NCBI RefSeq assembly: GCF_003070885.1
Contig: NZ_CP028913.1
Coordinates: forward strand, 1,116,001-1,180,000
DNA from: Agromyces badenianii
GTDB lineage: Bacteria > Actinomycetota > Actinomycetes > Actinomycetales > Microbacteriaceae
Reading direction: 5' to 3'
DNA length: 64,000 bases
Shown here one piece after another: positions 31,348 through 40,166 of the stretch. A model generated the notes under the pieces. The model saw only the letters and a list, made by a program, of their open reading frames with translations, was not told the origin of the DNA and ran no database searches. The position numbers were made by a program, and so were the translations under genes. Numbering within the stretch: the first letter of the stretch is position 1; the number at the start of each line of letters is the position of its first letter.

Positions 31348-33402
31348 GTGAAGGTCGTCCTCCTCGCAGAATCGTTCCTCCCCCACATGAACGGCGTGAC
31401 GCATTCGCTCCTCCAGGCGCTGCGACACCTCGAGCGTCGGGGGCACGACGCCCTCGTCATCGCTCCGCGTTCCGGCCCGATCGACCACTCGCTGTACGGT
31501 GCCCGTGCCGTGCTGCTGCCGTCGATGCCGCTGCCGAGCTACCCCGACGTGCGCGTCACCCTCGCGAGCGCGCAACGCCTCGCCTCGGTGATGCGGGAAC
31601 ACGACGCCGATGTGGTGCACCTCGCCTCGCCGTTCGTGCTGGGCTGGCGCGGCGTCCTCGCGGCCGAGTCCCTCGGAATTCCCACCGTCGCGGTCTACCA
31701 GACCGACATTCCGTCGTATGCCGAGCGGTACGGGGTGCCCGGCGCCGCGCCCGCGCTCACGCGGCACCTCGGGCGACTGCACCGGCGCGCGACGTTGACG
31801 CTCGCGCCGTCGACGTCGGCGGTCGAGCGATTGGAATCGGTCGGCGTCGAGCGGATCCGACTCTGGCGCCGCGGCGTCGACACGGAGCGGTTCTCGCCGG
31901 CCCGGCGCGACGAGGCATGGCGGCGCGAGATCGCTCCCGGCGGCGAGATCCTCGTCGGGTACGTCGGTCGTCTCGCGCCCGAGAAGCAGGTCGAAGACCT
32001 TCGGGCGATCGCCGAGTTGCCCGGGGTGAAGCTCGTCGTGATCGGCGAGGGCCCGGCGCGACCCGCGCTCGAGCGCATGCTGCCGACGGCCGCGTTCATG
32101 GGCTTCCTCGGCGGCGACGAGCTCGCGCGTGCGATGGCGAGCCTCGACGTGTTCGTGCATCCCGGTGAGAGCGAGACGTTCTGCCAGACCGTGCAGGAGG
32201 CGCTCGCCAGCGGCGTGCCGGTGGTGGCGACGGGTCGCGGCGGCCCGCTCGACCTCGTGCAGAACAGTGCGACCGGCTGGCTCTATCGCCCGGGCGACCT
32301 CGACGACCTCCGCGACCGCGTGCGCGACCTGACGGGCGACGACGCGAAGCGCCGCGCCTTCGGCGAGCAGGCTCGCGCCTCCGTCGCCGGTCGCGGTTGG
32401 GACCGGCTCGGCGACGAGCTCATCGGGCACTACGAGGAGGCGATGGGGCGGCGTCCGGCTCCGGTGGCGGAGGTCGCCGCACCTACGCCGGTCGCGGCGC
32501 CTGCGCCGTCGCCGTCGGCGGCATCCGCACCGCCGTCGCCCGCAGCCCCGCGCTGGACCCGCTACGTCGCGGTCGGCGACTCCTTGACCGAGGGCCTCTG
32601 CGACGAGTCCCGCATGCCCGCCGGCCAGTACCGTGGCTGGGCGGACCGGCTCGCGATGCTCCTCGCCGTCACGCGCACGACGGCCGAACCGGTGGCCTAT
32701 GCGAATCTCGCCGTGCGCAGCCGTCGCGTGCGCGACGCGGTCGAGGTGCAGCTTCCGCGGGCCGCTGCCCTCGACGCCGACCTCGTCTCAGTGCTGATCG
32801 GGGCCAACGACCTCGTCGGGCGTCGCGCCGACCCCCACGCACTCGCGACCGAGCTCGGCGATGCCGTGACCCGGCTCCGCATGACCGGTTGCGATGTGCT
32901 GCTCGTCACGGCGTTCATGCCGCGCCGCCCCGCCGCGCGCCTGTTCGCGCGTCGCTTCCGGATCTTCAACGCGCGGCTCCGTCAGCTCGCCGAGGCCACC
33001 GGTTCGATGCTCCTCGACGTCGACGCGCGCCCCGAACTCGCCGACGACGACCGCTGGGCCGAGGACCGCGTGCACCTGAACGCATCGGGACACCGGGGCA
33101 TCGCGTATGCGGCCGCCCGTGTGCTCGGTGTGCCCGATGCGCGCGAACTCGGCGCGCTGGAACTCGCCGTGCACGATCCGGCCGAAGATCGCGGTCGCAC
33201 GGTCGTGGGCGATGTCGAGTGGATTCGTCGGCACGCGGTGCCGTGGATGCGCCGGCGCCTCCAAGGGCGCACGGCCGGCGACGGCCTCGGGCCGAAACGT
33301 GCCGAGCTGCTGCCCGTCATCGTTCCGGCGTCGAACCCGGGCCCGGCCGCCCTCCCACCGACGAACGCGGCGCCGGCCGCCAGGCCGGCACCCGTCGAGT
33401 GA
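31348..33402 (+). CDS. Fusion of GT4 glycosyltransferase and SGNH/GDSL hydrolase
   Basis: A 684-residue two-domain protein. Residues 1-375 are a GT-B glycosyltransferase of family 4, similar to actinobacterial GDP-mannose alpha-mannosyltransferases: VVLLAESFLPHMNGVTHSLL at the start, RRGVDTERFSP, VGYVGRLAPEKQ, and the donor-site EX7E region in HPGESETFCQTVQEALASG. After a 40-residue proline/alanine linker, residues about 410-610 are an SGNH hydrolase with block I VAVGDSLTEGLCD, block III VLIGANDL and block V DRVHLNASGH. No signal peptide exists, so both act in the cytosol. It probably builds and edits a mannolipid or acylated glycan. The frame is continuous across the junction. Confidence 0.88.
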   Translation: MKVVLLAESFLPHMNGVTHSLLQALRHLERRGHDALVIAPRSGPIDHSLYGARAVLLPSMPLPSYPDVRVTLASAQRLASVMREHDADVVHLASPFVLGWRGVLAAESLGIPTVAVYQTDIPSYAERYGVPGAAPALTRHLGRLHRRATLTLAPSTSAVERLESVGVERIRLWRRGVDTERFSPARRDEAWRREIAPGGEILVGYVGRLAPEKQVEDLRAIAELPGVKLVVIGEGPARPALERMLPTAAFMGFLGGDELARAMASLDVFVHPGESETFCQTVQEALASGVPVVATGRGGPLDLVQNSATGWLYRPGDLDDLRDRVRDLTGDDAKRRAFGEQARASVAGRGWDRLGDELIGHYEEAMGRRPAPVAEVAAPTPVAAPAPSPSAASAPPSPAAPRWTRYVAVGDSLTEGLCDESRMPAGQYRGWADRLAMLLAVTRTTAEPVAYANLAVRSRRVRDAVEVQLPRAAALDADLVSVLIGANDLVGRRADPHALATELGDAVTRLRMTGCDVLLVTAFMPRRPAARLFARRFRIFNARLRQLAEATGSMLLDVDARPELADDDRWAEDRVHLNASGHRGIAYAAARVLGVPDARELGALELAVHDPAEDRGRTVVGDVEWIRRHAVPWMRRRLQGRTAGDGLGPKRAELLPVIVPASNPGPAALPPTNAAPAARPAPVE

Positions 33403-33408
33403 GCGGGC

Positions 33409-33600
33409 TCAGCCGCTCTTGCGACGGAACTCGCGCTTGTGCTCGGCGGGGCCCTGGGTGTGCTGTGCCGCGCCGCCGCCGTCGAGGTGGGCCTCTCCCT
33501 CGCGCTTCTTGGCGGCGTTGTTCTTGCGATCGAGCGCTTCGCGGAACTTGCGCTTCGTCTCGTCGGACGGGCCCGGTGTGCTCTGCTCGTCGGAACTCAT
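33409..33600 (-). CDS. DUF5302 family small basic protein
   Basis: A 63-residue, highly charged protein: SSDEQSTPGPSDETKRKFRE, ALDRKNNAAKKREGEAH, then a glycine-rich turn and HKREFRRKSG at the end. This pattern matches small actinobacterial proteins grouped as DUF5302, whose function is unknown. The start at 33600 is chosen because CAGACT lies seven bases upstream (leaderless type) and conserved residues begin there. It converges on the GT-SGNH gene, with stop codons 6 bp apart. Confidence 0.7.
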   Translation of the reverse strand: MSSDEQSTPGPSDETKRKFREALDRKNNAAKKREGEAHLDGGGAAQHTQGPAEHKREFRRKSG

Positions 33601-33708
33601 GCGTTCGAGTCTGGCATGGATGCCGCACGCCCGCGCACGCCGCGGCCCCCTGCGGCCGACGCGCCCAAGCGGCATCCGCTGTTCACGGGCGGAAAAGCGC
33701 TGCTCTGC

Positions 33709-34019
33709 TAGCATGGGAGCGGTTGCCCGATGGGTTGCCGGCGTCTGGAGTGCCGAGAAGCGGGAATCCGTTCCGGCAGGCGCACAACTGAATATCGAGC
33801 ACTGTGCTCATGTGGGGCTCTGTGCTCACGCGAGCACCTGGAGCAGGCCGGCAGGAAGCTGGTCCCCTGTGGTGGATTACCAAGCCGTGGCGGTTTGGTG
33901 GACTTCTACTGGTGGCCAGCGTGAACGCATCGACCGATGCGATTCGTATTGCCTGTTCCTGCTCCTCTGTATGAGTCGCGCCCACACGGGGTGCGACGGT
34001 AAACAAAGGAGACGACCTC
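33709..34019 (+). promoter_or_regulatory. pnp promoter and long structured leader
   Basis: TAGCAT (33709-33714) is a probable -10, giving an untranslated leader of about 300 nt, the longest in the window. It contains GAGCAC (33797), GTGCTC (33804), GTGCTC (33822) and GAGCAC (33832), four arms that can pair in alternative ways. A tight hairpin CGCATCG/CGATGCG follows (33926-33941). The ribosome site is AAAGGAGA (34005-34012). pnp leaders elsewhere are processed and used for autoregulation, and this one may be too. Confidence 0.6.
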
Positions 34020-36302
34020 TTGGAAGGTCCTGAAATCACGTTCGCCGAAACCGTCATCGACAATGGCAAGTTCGGCACTCGCACGATCCGCTTCGAGACC
34101 GGACGTCTCGCGCAGCAGGCGCAGGGCTCCGCCGTCGCCTACATCGACGAAGAGACCATGCTGCTCTCGGCGACCTCGGTCTCCAAGCAGCCGAAGGAGC
34201 ACTTCGACTTCTTCCCGCTCACGATCGACGTCGAAGAGCGCATGTACGCCGCGGGCCGCATCCCGGGCTCGTTCTTCCGTCGCGAGGGCCGCCCCTCGAC
34301 CGAGGCGATCCTCACCTGCCGTCTGATCGACCGGCCCCTGCGCCCCTCGTTCGTCGAGGGCCTCCGCAACGAGGTGCAGGTCGTCGTCACCGTGCTCGCC
34401 ATCGAGCCCGACGAGTACTACGACGTGCTCGCGATCAACGCCGCGTCGCTCTCGACCCAGCTCTCGGGCCTGCCGTTCTCCGGCCCCGTCGGCGGCGTGC
34501 GCGTCGCCCTCATCGACGGTCAGTGGGTCGCCTTCCCGAAGTACTCGCAGATCGAAGACGCCGTGTTCAGCATGGTCGTCGCCGGTCGCGTCGTCACCGA
34601 GGCCGACGGCTCGCAAGACGTCGCGATCATGATGATCGAGGCCGAGGCCACCGACAACGCGTGGAACCTCATCAAGGCCGGCGGGGTCAAGCCCGACGAG
34701 ACCGTCATCGCACAGGGCATCGAGGCTTCGAAGCCCTTCATCAAGCAGCTCGTCGAGGCGCAGCAGCAGGTCGCGAAGACCGCGGCGAAGCCGACCGCCG
34801 ACTACCCGACGTTCCCGCCCTACCAGGCTGAGACGAAGAGCGTCGTCGAGGCGCTCGCGCTCGAAGAGCTCAAGGGCATCTACCAGATCGCCGGCAAGGT
34901 CGAGCGCCAAGACGCCGACGACGCGCTCAAGGCTCGCGTCAAAGAGCACGTCGCAGCCAAGGTCGCCGCGGGCGAACTGCCCGAGTCCGCCAACGCCGAG
35001 GTCTCCGCGGCGTACAAGTCGGTCACGAAGCACGTCGTGCGTTCGCGCGTGCTCGAAGACGGCGTTCGCATCGACGGTCGCGGCCTCGCCGACATCCGCC
35101 CGCTCGACGCCGAGGTGCAGGTCGTGCCCCGCGTGCACGGTTCGGCCATCTTCCAGCGCGGTGAGACCCAGATCCTCGGCGTCACGACGCTGAACATGCT
35201 GAAGCTCGAGCAGTCGATCGACTCGCTGAGCCCGGTCACCAAGAAGCGCTACATGCACAACTACAACTTCCCGCCCTACTCGACCGGTGAGACCGGTCGC
35301 GTCGGGTCGCCGAAGCGTCGCGAGATCGGGCACGGCGCACTCGCCGAGCGCGCGCTCGTGCCCGTGCTGCCCACGCGCGAGGAGTTCCCCTACGCGATCC
35401 GCCAGGTGTCCGAGGCGCTCGGCTCCAACGGTTCGACCTCGATGGGTTCGGTCTGCGCGTCGACGCTCTCGCTGCTGAACGCGGGCGTGCCGCTGCGCGC
35501 ACCCGTCGCGGGCATCGCGATGGGCCTCATCTCCGACACCGTGAACGGCGAGACCCGCTACGCGGCGCTCACCGACATCCTCGGTGCCGAAGACGCGCTC
35601 GGTGACATGGACTTCAAGGTCGCCGGCACCTCGGAGTTCGTCACCGCGATCCAGCTCGACACGAAGCTCGACGGCATCCCCGCCTCGGTGCTCGCCGGCG
35701 CGCTGACGCAGGCGAAAGACGCTCGCACGACGATCCTCGCCGTGCTGAACGCCGCGATCGACGGCCCCGACGAGATGGCCCCGACCGCGCCCCGCGTGAT
35801 CTCGGTGCAGATCCCCGTCGACAAGATCGGCGAGCTGATCGGCCCGAAGGGCAAGACGATCAACGCCATCCAGGATGAGACCGGCGCCGACATCTCCATC
35901 GAGGAGGACGGCACCGTCTACATCGGCGCGACCGACGGCCCGTCGGCCGAGGCCGCCCGCGCCCAGGTCAACGCGATCGCGAACCCCACCAACCCCGAGG
36001 TCGGCGAGCAGTTCCTCGGCACGGTCGTGAAGATCGCCGCCTTCGGCGCGTTCGTCTCGCTGCTCCCGGGCAAAGACGGCCTGCTGCACATCTCCGAGGT
36101 GCGCAAGCTCGCCGGCGGCAAGCGTGTCGAGAACGTCGACGACGTGCTCGGCGTCGGCCAGAAGGTTCTCGTCGAGATCACGAAGATCGACGACCGCGGC
36201 AAGCTCTCGCTCGCCCCGGTGCTGGCCGAAGACGCCGACACCGAGGGCCGCGAGACCGCGGGCACGCACTCCGAAGAGCCCGCCGAGGGCGTCGACGCGT
36301 AG
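34020..36302 (+). CDS. pnp: Polyribonucleotide nucleotidyltransferase (PNPase)
   Basis: A 760-residue 3'-5' phosphorolytic exoribonuclease that forms a trimer and degrades mRNA. It has two RNase PH cores (first about 20-240, second about 345-580, with [33 protein letters not shown] and the active-site MGLISD and [13 protein letters not shown]), a KH domain at about 600-660 ([20 protein letters not shown]) and an S1 domain at about 670-740 ([29 protein letters not shown]). The start is the rare TTG at 34020, well supported by AAAGGAGA and by the conserved MEGPEI N-terminus. RNase J, a likely partner in RNA decay, is encoded at the right end of the window. Confidence 0.97.
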   Translation: MEGPEITFAETVIDNGKFGTRTIRFETGRLAQQAQGSAVAYIDEETMLLSATSVSKQPKEHFDFFPLTIDVEERMYAAGRIPGSFFRREGRPSTEAILTCRLIDRPLRPSFVEGLRNEVQVVVTVLAIEPDEYYDVLAINAASLSTQLSGLPFSGPVGGVRVALIDGQWVAFPKYSQIEDAVFSMVVAGRVVTEADGSQDVAIMMIEAEATDNAWNLIKAGGVKPDETVIAQGIEASKPFIKQLVEAQQQVAKTAAKPTADYPTFPPYQAETKSVVEALALEELKGIYQIAGKVERQDADDALKARVKEHVAAKVAAGELPESANAEVSAAYKSVTKHVVRSRVLEDGVRIDGRGLADIRPLDAEVQVVPRVHGSAIFQRGETQILGVTTLNMLKLEQSIDSLSPVTKKRYMHNYNFPPYSTGETGRVGSPKRREIGHGALAERALVPVLPTREEFPYAIRQVSEALGSNGSTSMGSVCASTLSLLNAGVPLRAPVAGIAMGLISDTVNGETRYAALTDILGAEDALGDMDFKVAGTSEFVTAIQLDTKLDGIPASVLAGALTQAKDARTTILAVLNAAIDGPDEMAPTAPRVISVQIPVDKIGELIGPKGKTINAIQDETGADISIEEDGTVYIGATDGPSAEAARAQVNAIANPTNPEVGEQFLGTVVKIAAFGAFVSLLPGKDGLLHISEVRKLAGGKRVENVDDVLGVGQKVLVEITKIDDRGKLSLAPVLAEDADTEGRETAGTHSEEPAEGVDA

Positions 36303-36319
36303 TCGCATGGTCTGAACCG

Positions 36320-36356
36320 CGGATGCCCCGCCCGATTCGTTCGGGCGGGGCATCCG
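36320..36356 (+). terminator. Terminator after pnp
   Basis: A perfect 16-bp stem (CGGATGCCCCGCCCGA and its complement) around the loop TTCGT, followed by TCGTTCT. Confidence 0.9.
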
Positions 36357-36414
36357 TCGTTCTCGTGGACGTCTCGGCCGGCGGCGGTGCTCCTCGGCCG
36401 TTGGCGCCGAGCCG

Positions 36415-36648
36415 TCAGCGCAGCGGCAGGAGGTCCGTTCGGCGCATGGTCGCCTCGTAGTCGGCGACCGCCTGCTGCGCCTCGCGCCGCACTGCGGCGG
36501 TGCGGAGGATCTCATCGCGCGTCGGGCGGGCCGCTGCGCGTCGTGATCCCCAGCGCTCGAGCGCGAGGCCGGCACGGACGGCGAGGCCGGCCACGCCGGT
36601 GGGGAACGCGGGGCGGGAGGTCGAGCCGCCCAGGGTCGCGGTGTTCAT
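36415..36648 (-). CDS. Small protein co-translated with the ArsR-type regulator
   Basis: A 77-residue protein I do not recognise. It has a flexible serine/threonine start, a short hydrophobic patch (GVAGLAVRAGLALERWG), then an arginine-rich helix (PTRDEILRTAAVRREAQQAV). Its ATG overlaps the regulator stop codon by 4 bp (ATGA), with GGAGG just upstream, so it is translationally coupled. It might be a partner or effector of the regulator. The gene lies downstream of pnp in convergent orientation. Confidence 0.65.
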   Translation of the reverse strand: MNTATLGGSTSRPAFPTGVAGLAVRAGLALERWGSRRAAARPTRDEILRTAAVRREAQQAVADYEATMRRTDLLPLR

Positions 36649-37307
36649 GGTGATGCCTCCTCGGATGATGGGGGAGTGATGTCGCCTCGCACGAGCGGGA
36701 ACGCGTTGATGTGCAGCTGCACCGGCCGAGAGCCCGGTGTCGGGGTGCGCTTGTAGGCATCGATGTACTTCTTCAGCACGACGTCGATGTCGGCGACGAG
36801 CGCGTGCAGCTGCGCGGGCGTCAGGCGCAGGTTGATCGTGTCGGAGGTGGCGACATCGAGCCACTCGCTGCCGAAGACGTGTTCGCCCTCGGTGACGTAC
36901 TCGCGGAAGTTCTGCTCTCGACTCCGGAACCACTCGTCCTCCACGAGTCGCACCGCGAGGCGGTCGGCGCTGCCCGGCGGCAGGTCGCGGGCATCGGGGA
37001 TGCTGATGGAGCCCGGCCGGCGTTCCCACCAGCGCTCGCGACCCTTGCCGCGAGACTCGTCTTCGCGCACCAGGCCGGCGCGCGCGAGCTGCCTGAGGTG
37101 GTAGCTCGTTGCGCCGCTCGACTCGCCGAGCCGGGCGGCGAGGGCGCTCGCGGTGAGCGGACCGTATGCCGAGAGCTCGTCGTAGATCCGAACGCGGAGC
37201 GGGTGGGCGAGGCTCTTCAGGCTCGAGCTCGTGAGCGTGTGGTCGATGCCGGGGTGCCGCGTGCTGCTCGGCTGCGACTCGAGGTCGTCGGGGGTCGTCT
37301 CGTCCAT
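36645..37307 (-). CDS. ArsR/HTH_20-family transcriptional regulator
   Basis: A 220-residue regulator. The winged helix covers about residues 25-100: SLKSLAHPLRVRIYDELSAY, LTASALAARLGESSGATSYHLRQLARAGLVRE, and the wing RGKGRERWWE. The C-terminal 120 residues (VRLVEDEWFRSREQNFREYV, LTPAQLHALVADIDVVLKKY) are a helical domain common in actinobacterial members that control drug exporters. No metal-binding cysteine motif is seen, so it is not an arsenic sensor. The start at 37307 lies inside an array of TTGCAAAGAA repeats that probably autoregulate it. Confidence 0.83.
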   Translation of the reverse strand: MDETTPDDLESQPSSTRHPGIDHTLTSSSLKSLAHPLRVRIYDELSAYGPLTASALAARLGESSGATSYHLRQLARAGLVREDESRGKGRERWWERRPGSISIPDARDLPPGSADRLAVRLVEDEWFRSREQNFREYVTEGEHVFGSEWLDVATSDTINLRLTPAQLHALVADIDVVLKKYIDAYKRTPTPGSRPVQLHINAFPLVRGDITPPSSEEASP

Positions 37308-37308
37308 G

Positions 37309-37356
37309 TTGCAAAGAATGCTCTGCAAAGAAATGTTTGCAAGCGTTTCTTTGCAA
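37309..37356. promoter_or_regulatory. TTGCAAAGAA operator array of the ArsR-type regulator
   Basis: TTGCAAAGAA (37309-37318) and TGCAAAGAAA (37324-37333) point one way, and TTTCTTTGCAA (37346-37356) points the other. The last two make a perfect 10-bp inverted repeat with a 12-bp centre. The array begins next to the regulator start codon and is strikingly AT-rich for this genome, so it looks like an autoregulatory operator. Confidence 0.75.
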
Positions 37357-37377
37357 CTGTGTTCTGCAACTCCGATG

Positions 37378-37836
37378 TCAGCGCTCGAGCAATGGTCCGA
37401 GTCGATAGGGGATGAGTTCGCCCATCGCGAGGGAGGTCTCGGTGCGCTCGACCCCGTCGATCTCGAGGATCTCGCCGTCGATGCGGAAGAGATCGTGCGC
37501 GTCGCGGCACACGACTCGCACGAGCAGGTCGATCGAGCCAGAGAGGCCGTGCCCCTGGATCACCTCGGGGATGCGCCCGATCTCGTCGACGACCTGGCTG
37601 AGCAGCTTCTGCTGCACGTGCACGGCGATGAACGCCTCGAGGGGGTAGCCGAGGGGCGCAGGGTCGATGCTCCGCTCGAAGGAGAGGAAGGCGCCGGATG
37701 CCTCGAGGCGTGCCATGCGAGCCTGCACCGTGTTTCGCGAGAGTCCGAGGCGATCGGCCAGCGCCACCACCGTCGCGCGCGGGTCGGGGGCGAGGGCGGC
37801 GAGGAGTGCCTTGTCGACGGCGTCGTAACCGGTCAT
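37378..37836 (-). CDS. Lrp/AsnC-family regulator, probably of the bkd operon
   Basis: A 152-residue regulator with an N-terminal helix-turn-helix (YDAVDKALLAALAPDPRATV, then ALADRLGLSRNTVQARMARLEASG) and a C-terminal RAM effector domain (YPLEAFIAVHVQQKLLSQVV, VIQGHGLSGSIDLLVRVVC, VERTETSLAMGELI). Family members bind amino acids and form octamers. It is divergent from the branched-chain keto-acid dehydrogenase operon with a palindrome between them, which matches the BkdR-type arrangement known in other bacteria. Leucine, isoleucine or valine are the likely effectors. The start at 37836 fits the family length; the frame extends to 37875. Confidence 0.87.
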   Translation of the reverse strand: MTGYDAVDKALLAALAPDPRATVVALADRLGLSRNTVQARMARLEASGAFLSFERSIDPAPLGYPLEAFIAVHVQQKLLSQVVDEIGRIPEVIQGHGLSGSIDLLVRVVCRDAHDLFRIDGEILEIDGVERTETSLAMGELIPYRLGPLLER

Positions 37837-37873
37837 AACGCCAGACGATAGCACTGGTGCGGCCGTCTTGACC

Positions 37874-37896
37874 ATGCAACATGCTCAATGCTGCAT
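37874..37896. promoter_or_regulatory. Palindromic operator between Lrp gene and bkd operon
   Basis: ATGCAACAT and ATGCTGCAT (8 of 9 bases complementary) flank GCTCA. The site is 38 bp from the Lrp start and 107 bp from the bkdA start, suited to control of both. Confidence 0.6.
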
Positions 37897-38002
37897 CCGT
37901 TGGTTGAGCTGTGTGCCACTCCGACGTACGCTCTCGGTAACCGGCAGTGCTGCCGGACGCGGGCAGCCCACGAAGCACGCCTGCCGAGAGCGAGGATCGA
38001 CG

Positions 38003-39154
38003 ATGACCCCATCCGACCGAGACGCCACCGGGCTCCTGACCAAGCCCGACGACTTCGTGCAGCTCGTCACCGCGACGGGCGAGCGCCGCCCCCACGCCGA
38101 CTTCGATCCGTGGGTCGCCGACGTCGACCTCGGGGCGCTCGGCCGCCTCTACCGCGACATGGCGATCATCCGGCGCATCGACGCCGAGGCCACCGCCCTT
38201 CAGCGCCAGGGCGAGCTCGGCCTCTGGCCGCCGCTCGCCGGCCAGGAGGCGGCGCAGATCGGCTCCGGTCGCGCACTCCGCGATGACGACTTCATCTTCT
38301 CCAGCTACCGCGAGCACGCGCTCGCCTGGTGTCGCGGGGTCGAGCCGGCCGAGCTGCTCTCGGTGTGGCGCGGCAGCGCGGCATCGGGATGGAATCCGTT
38401 CGAGCACGGCATGGCCGTGCCGCAGATCATCATCGGCGCCCAGGCGCTGCACGCCACGGGGTACGCGATGGGCGCCGCCTGGGAGGGCTCCGATGCCGCG
38501 GCCATCGCCTACTTCGGCGACGGTGCGACGAGCGAGGGCGACCTCAACGAGGCGCTCGTGTTCGCCGCGAGCTTCGACGCCCCCGTCGTGTTCTTCTGCC
38601 AGAACAACCAGTGGGCGATCTCGGAGCCGGTCGGCCTGCAATCGAAGCAGCATCTCGCCCGCCGAGCCGACGGCTTCGGCATGCCTGGTGTGCGCGTCGA
38701 CGGCAACGACGTGCTGGCCGTGCTCGCGGCGACCCGCATCGCCCTCGACCGTGCCCGGCGCGGCGAAGGACCCACGTTCATCGAGGCGGTCACCTACCGC
38801 ATGGGCCCGCACACGACCGCCGACGACCCCAAGCGCTACCGCACCGACGAGGAGCTCGCCGAATGGAGCGGACGCGACCCGCTCGCGCGAGTGCTCGCCC
38901 TGCTCGACGCGTCGGGGGTGGATGTCGCGGGGCTCGAGCGCGACGTGAAGTCGGAGGCCGACCGGGCCGCAGCCGAGCTTCGGGCCGCCCTCACGACGAT
39001 CACCGACCCCGAGCCCCTCTCGGTCTTCGACCACGTCTACGCGGAGCCGAACAGCCACGTCGACCGGCAGCGGGAGCACTACGCGCGCTACCTCGCGATG
39101 TTCGACGACACGGATGCCGCGGCATCCGCCACCGCCGAAGGAGGCGTGCGGTGA
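38003..39154 (+). CDS. bkdA: Branched-chain 2-oxoacid dehydrogenase E1 alpha
   Basis: A 383-residue thiamine-diphosphate subunit that, with E1 beta, decarboxylates the oxoacids of leucine, isoleucine and valine. The ThDP-binding motif is GDGATSEGDLNEALVFAASF followed by VVFFCQNNQWAIS (near residue 172). Other family blocks are the LWPPLAGQEAAQIGSGRAL substrate region and YRMGPHTTADDPKRYR, which carries the regulatory-loop histidine. It could be annotated as pyruvate dehydrogenase E1 alpha, but the neighbouring leucine-type degradation genes and the Lrp regulator favour branched-chain substrates. It overlaps bkdB by 4 bp. Confidence 0.87.
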   Translation: MTPSDRDATGLLTKPDDFVQLVTATGERRPHADFDPWVADVDLGALGRLYRDMAIIRRIDAEATALQRQGELGLWPPLAGQEAAQIGSGRALRDDDFIFSSYREHALAWCRGVEPAELLSVWRGSAASGWNPFEHGMAVPQIIIGAQALHATGYAMGAAWEGSDAAAIAYFGDGATSEGDLNEALVFAASFDAPVVFFCQNNQWAISEPVGLQSKQHLARRADGFGMPGVRVDGNDVLAVLAATRIALDRARRGEGPTFIEAVTYRMGPHTTADDPKRYRTDEELAEWSGRDPLARVLALLDASGVDVAGLERDVKSEADRAAAELRAALTTITDPEPLSVFDHVYAEPNSHVDRQREHYARYLAMFDDTDAAASATAEGGVR

Positions 39155-40161
39155 CCGCGCTGACGCTCGCCAAGGCACTGAACGCCGGGCTCCGCCGCGC
39201 GCTCGCCGACGACGACAAGGTCGTGCTGATGGGGGAGGACATCGGCACGCTCGGCGGCGTCTTCCGCGTCACCGACGGGCTGAAAGCCGAGTTCGGGCCG
39301 AAGCGGGTCGTCGACACGCCGCTCTCCGAGGCCGGCATCGTCGGCACCGCGGTCGGGCTCGCGTACCGGGGATTCCGCCCCGTCGTCGAGATTCAGTTCG
39401 ACGGATTCATCTACCCCGGCTTCGACCAGATCGTCGCGCAGGTCGCGAAGCTGCACTACCGTTCTCGCGGCAACGTGCGCATGCCGATCACGATTCGGGT
39501 GCCGTTCGGCGGCGGCATCGGTGCGGCGGAACACCACTCCGAGTCGCCCGAGGCGTACTTCGCGCACACCGCGGGCCTTCGGGTCGTCGCGTGCTCGAAT
39601 CCCGCCGACGCCTACGTCATGATCCGCCAGGCGATCGCGAGCGACGACCCGGTGCTCTTCTTCGAGCCCAAGCGGCGTTACCACGTGAAGGGAGAGGTCG
39701 ACGAGACGGCGAGCCTCGCCGACGCCCGGCCCATGGGCGTCGCGACCACGATCGCGGCGGGCACCGACGTCACGCTCGTGACGTACGGTGCCCTCGTGCA
39801 GACCGCGCGCGACGCGGCGATCGCGGCTGCGGAGGACGGCGTCTCGATCGAGGTCATCGACCTGCGCTCGCTCGCCCCGGTCGACTACGCGACGGTCGAG
39901 GCATCGGTGCGACGAACCGGCCGCATGGTGATCACGCACGAGGCCGGACAGCAGGGCGGCGTCGGCGCCGAGCTCGCCGCCGCCATCACCGAGCGCTGCT
40001 TCGAGTTCCTCGAGGCGGCTCCGGTCCGCGTCACCGGGCACGACATCCCCTACCCGCCGGCGAAGCTCGAGCGGCACCACCTGCCCGATCTCGATCGCAT
40101 CCTCGACGGCGTCGACCGCGTGCTCGGTCGACCGAACTCGATGAGCGGAGTGGAGGCGTGA
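39151..40161 (+). CDS. bkdB: Branched-chain 2-oxoacid dehydrogenase E1 beta
   Basis: A 336-residue partner subunit of E1, completing the alpha2beta2 tetramer and contributing to the ThDP site and the E2 contact. Family blocks seen: LMGEDIGTLGGVFRVTDGL, FGPKRVVDTPLSEAGIVGTAVG, PVVEIQFDGFIYPGFDQIVAQ, PFGGGIGAAEHHSESPEAYF, and EVIDLRSLAPVDYATV. The start is GTG 39151, overlapping the bkdA stop, with GAAGGAGG upstream. It is followed by bkdC. Confidence 0.92.
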   Translation: MTALTLAKALNAGLRRALADDDKVVLMGEDIGTLGGVFRVTDGLKAEFGPKRVVDTPLSEAGIVGTAVGLAYRGFRPVVEIQFDGFIYPGFDQIVAQVAKLHYRSRGNVRMPITIRVPFGGGIGAAEHHSESPEAYFAHTAGLRVVACSNPADAYVMIRQAIASDDPVLFFEPKRRYHVKGEVDETASLADARPMGVATTIAAGTDVTLVTYGALVQTARDAAIAAAEDGVSIEVIDLRSLAPVDYATVEASVRRTGRMVITHEAGQQGGVGAELAAAITERCFEFLEAAPVRVTGHDIPYPPAKLERHHLPDLDRILDGVDRVLGRPNSMSGVEA

Positions 40162-40166
40162 GCGCG

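Noticed and set aside
33906-36575. An 889-codon minus-strand frame opposite pnp
   Set aside because: Antisense to a certain pnp gene and crosses its terminator.
36645-37307. ArsR-type regulator as arsenic or metal sensor
   Set aside because: No cysteine metal-binding motif is present and no arsenic gene is nearby; the C-terminal helical domain fits drug-type or other small-molecule control.
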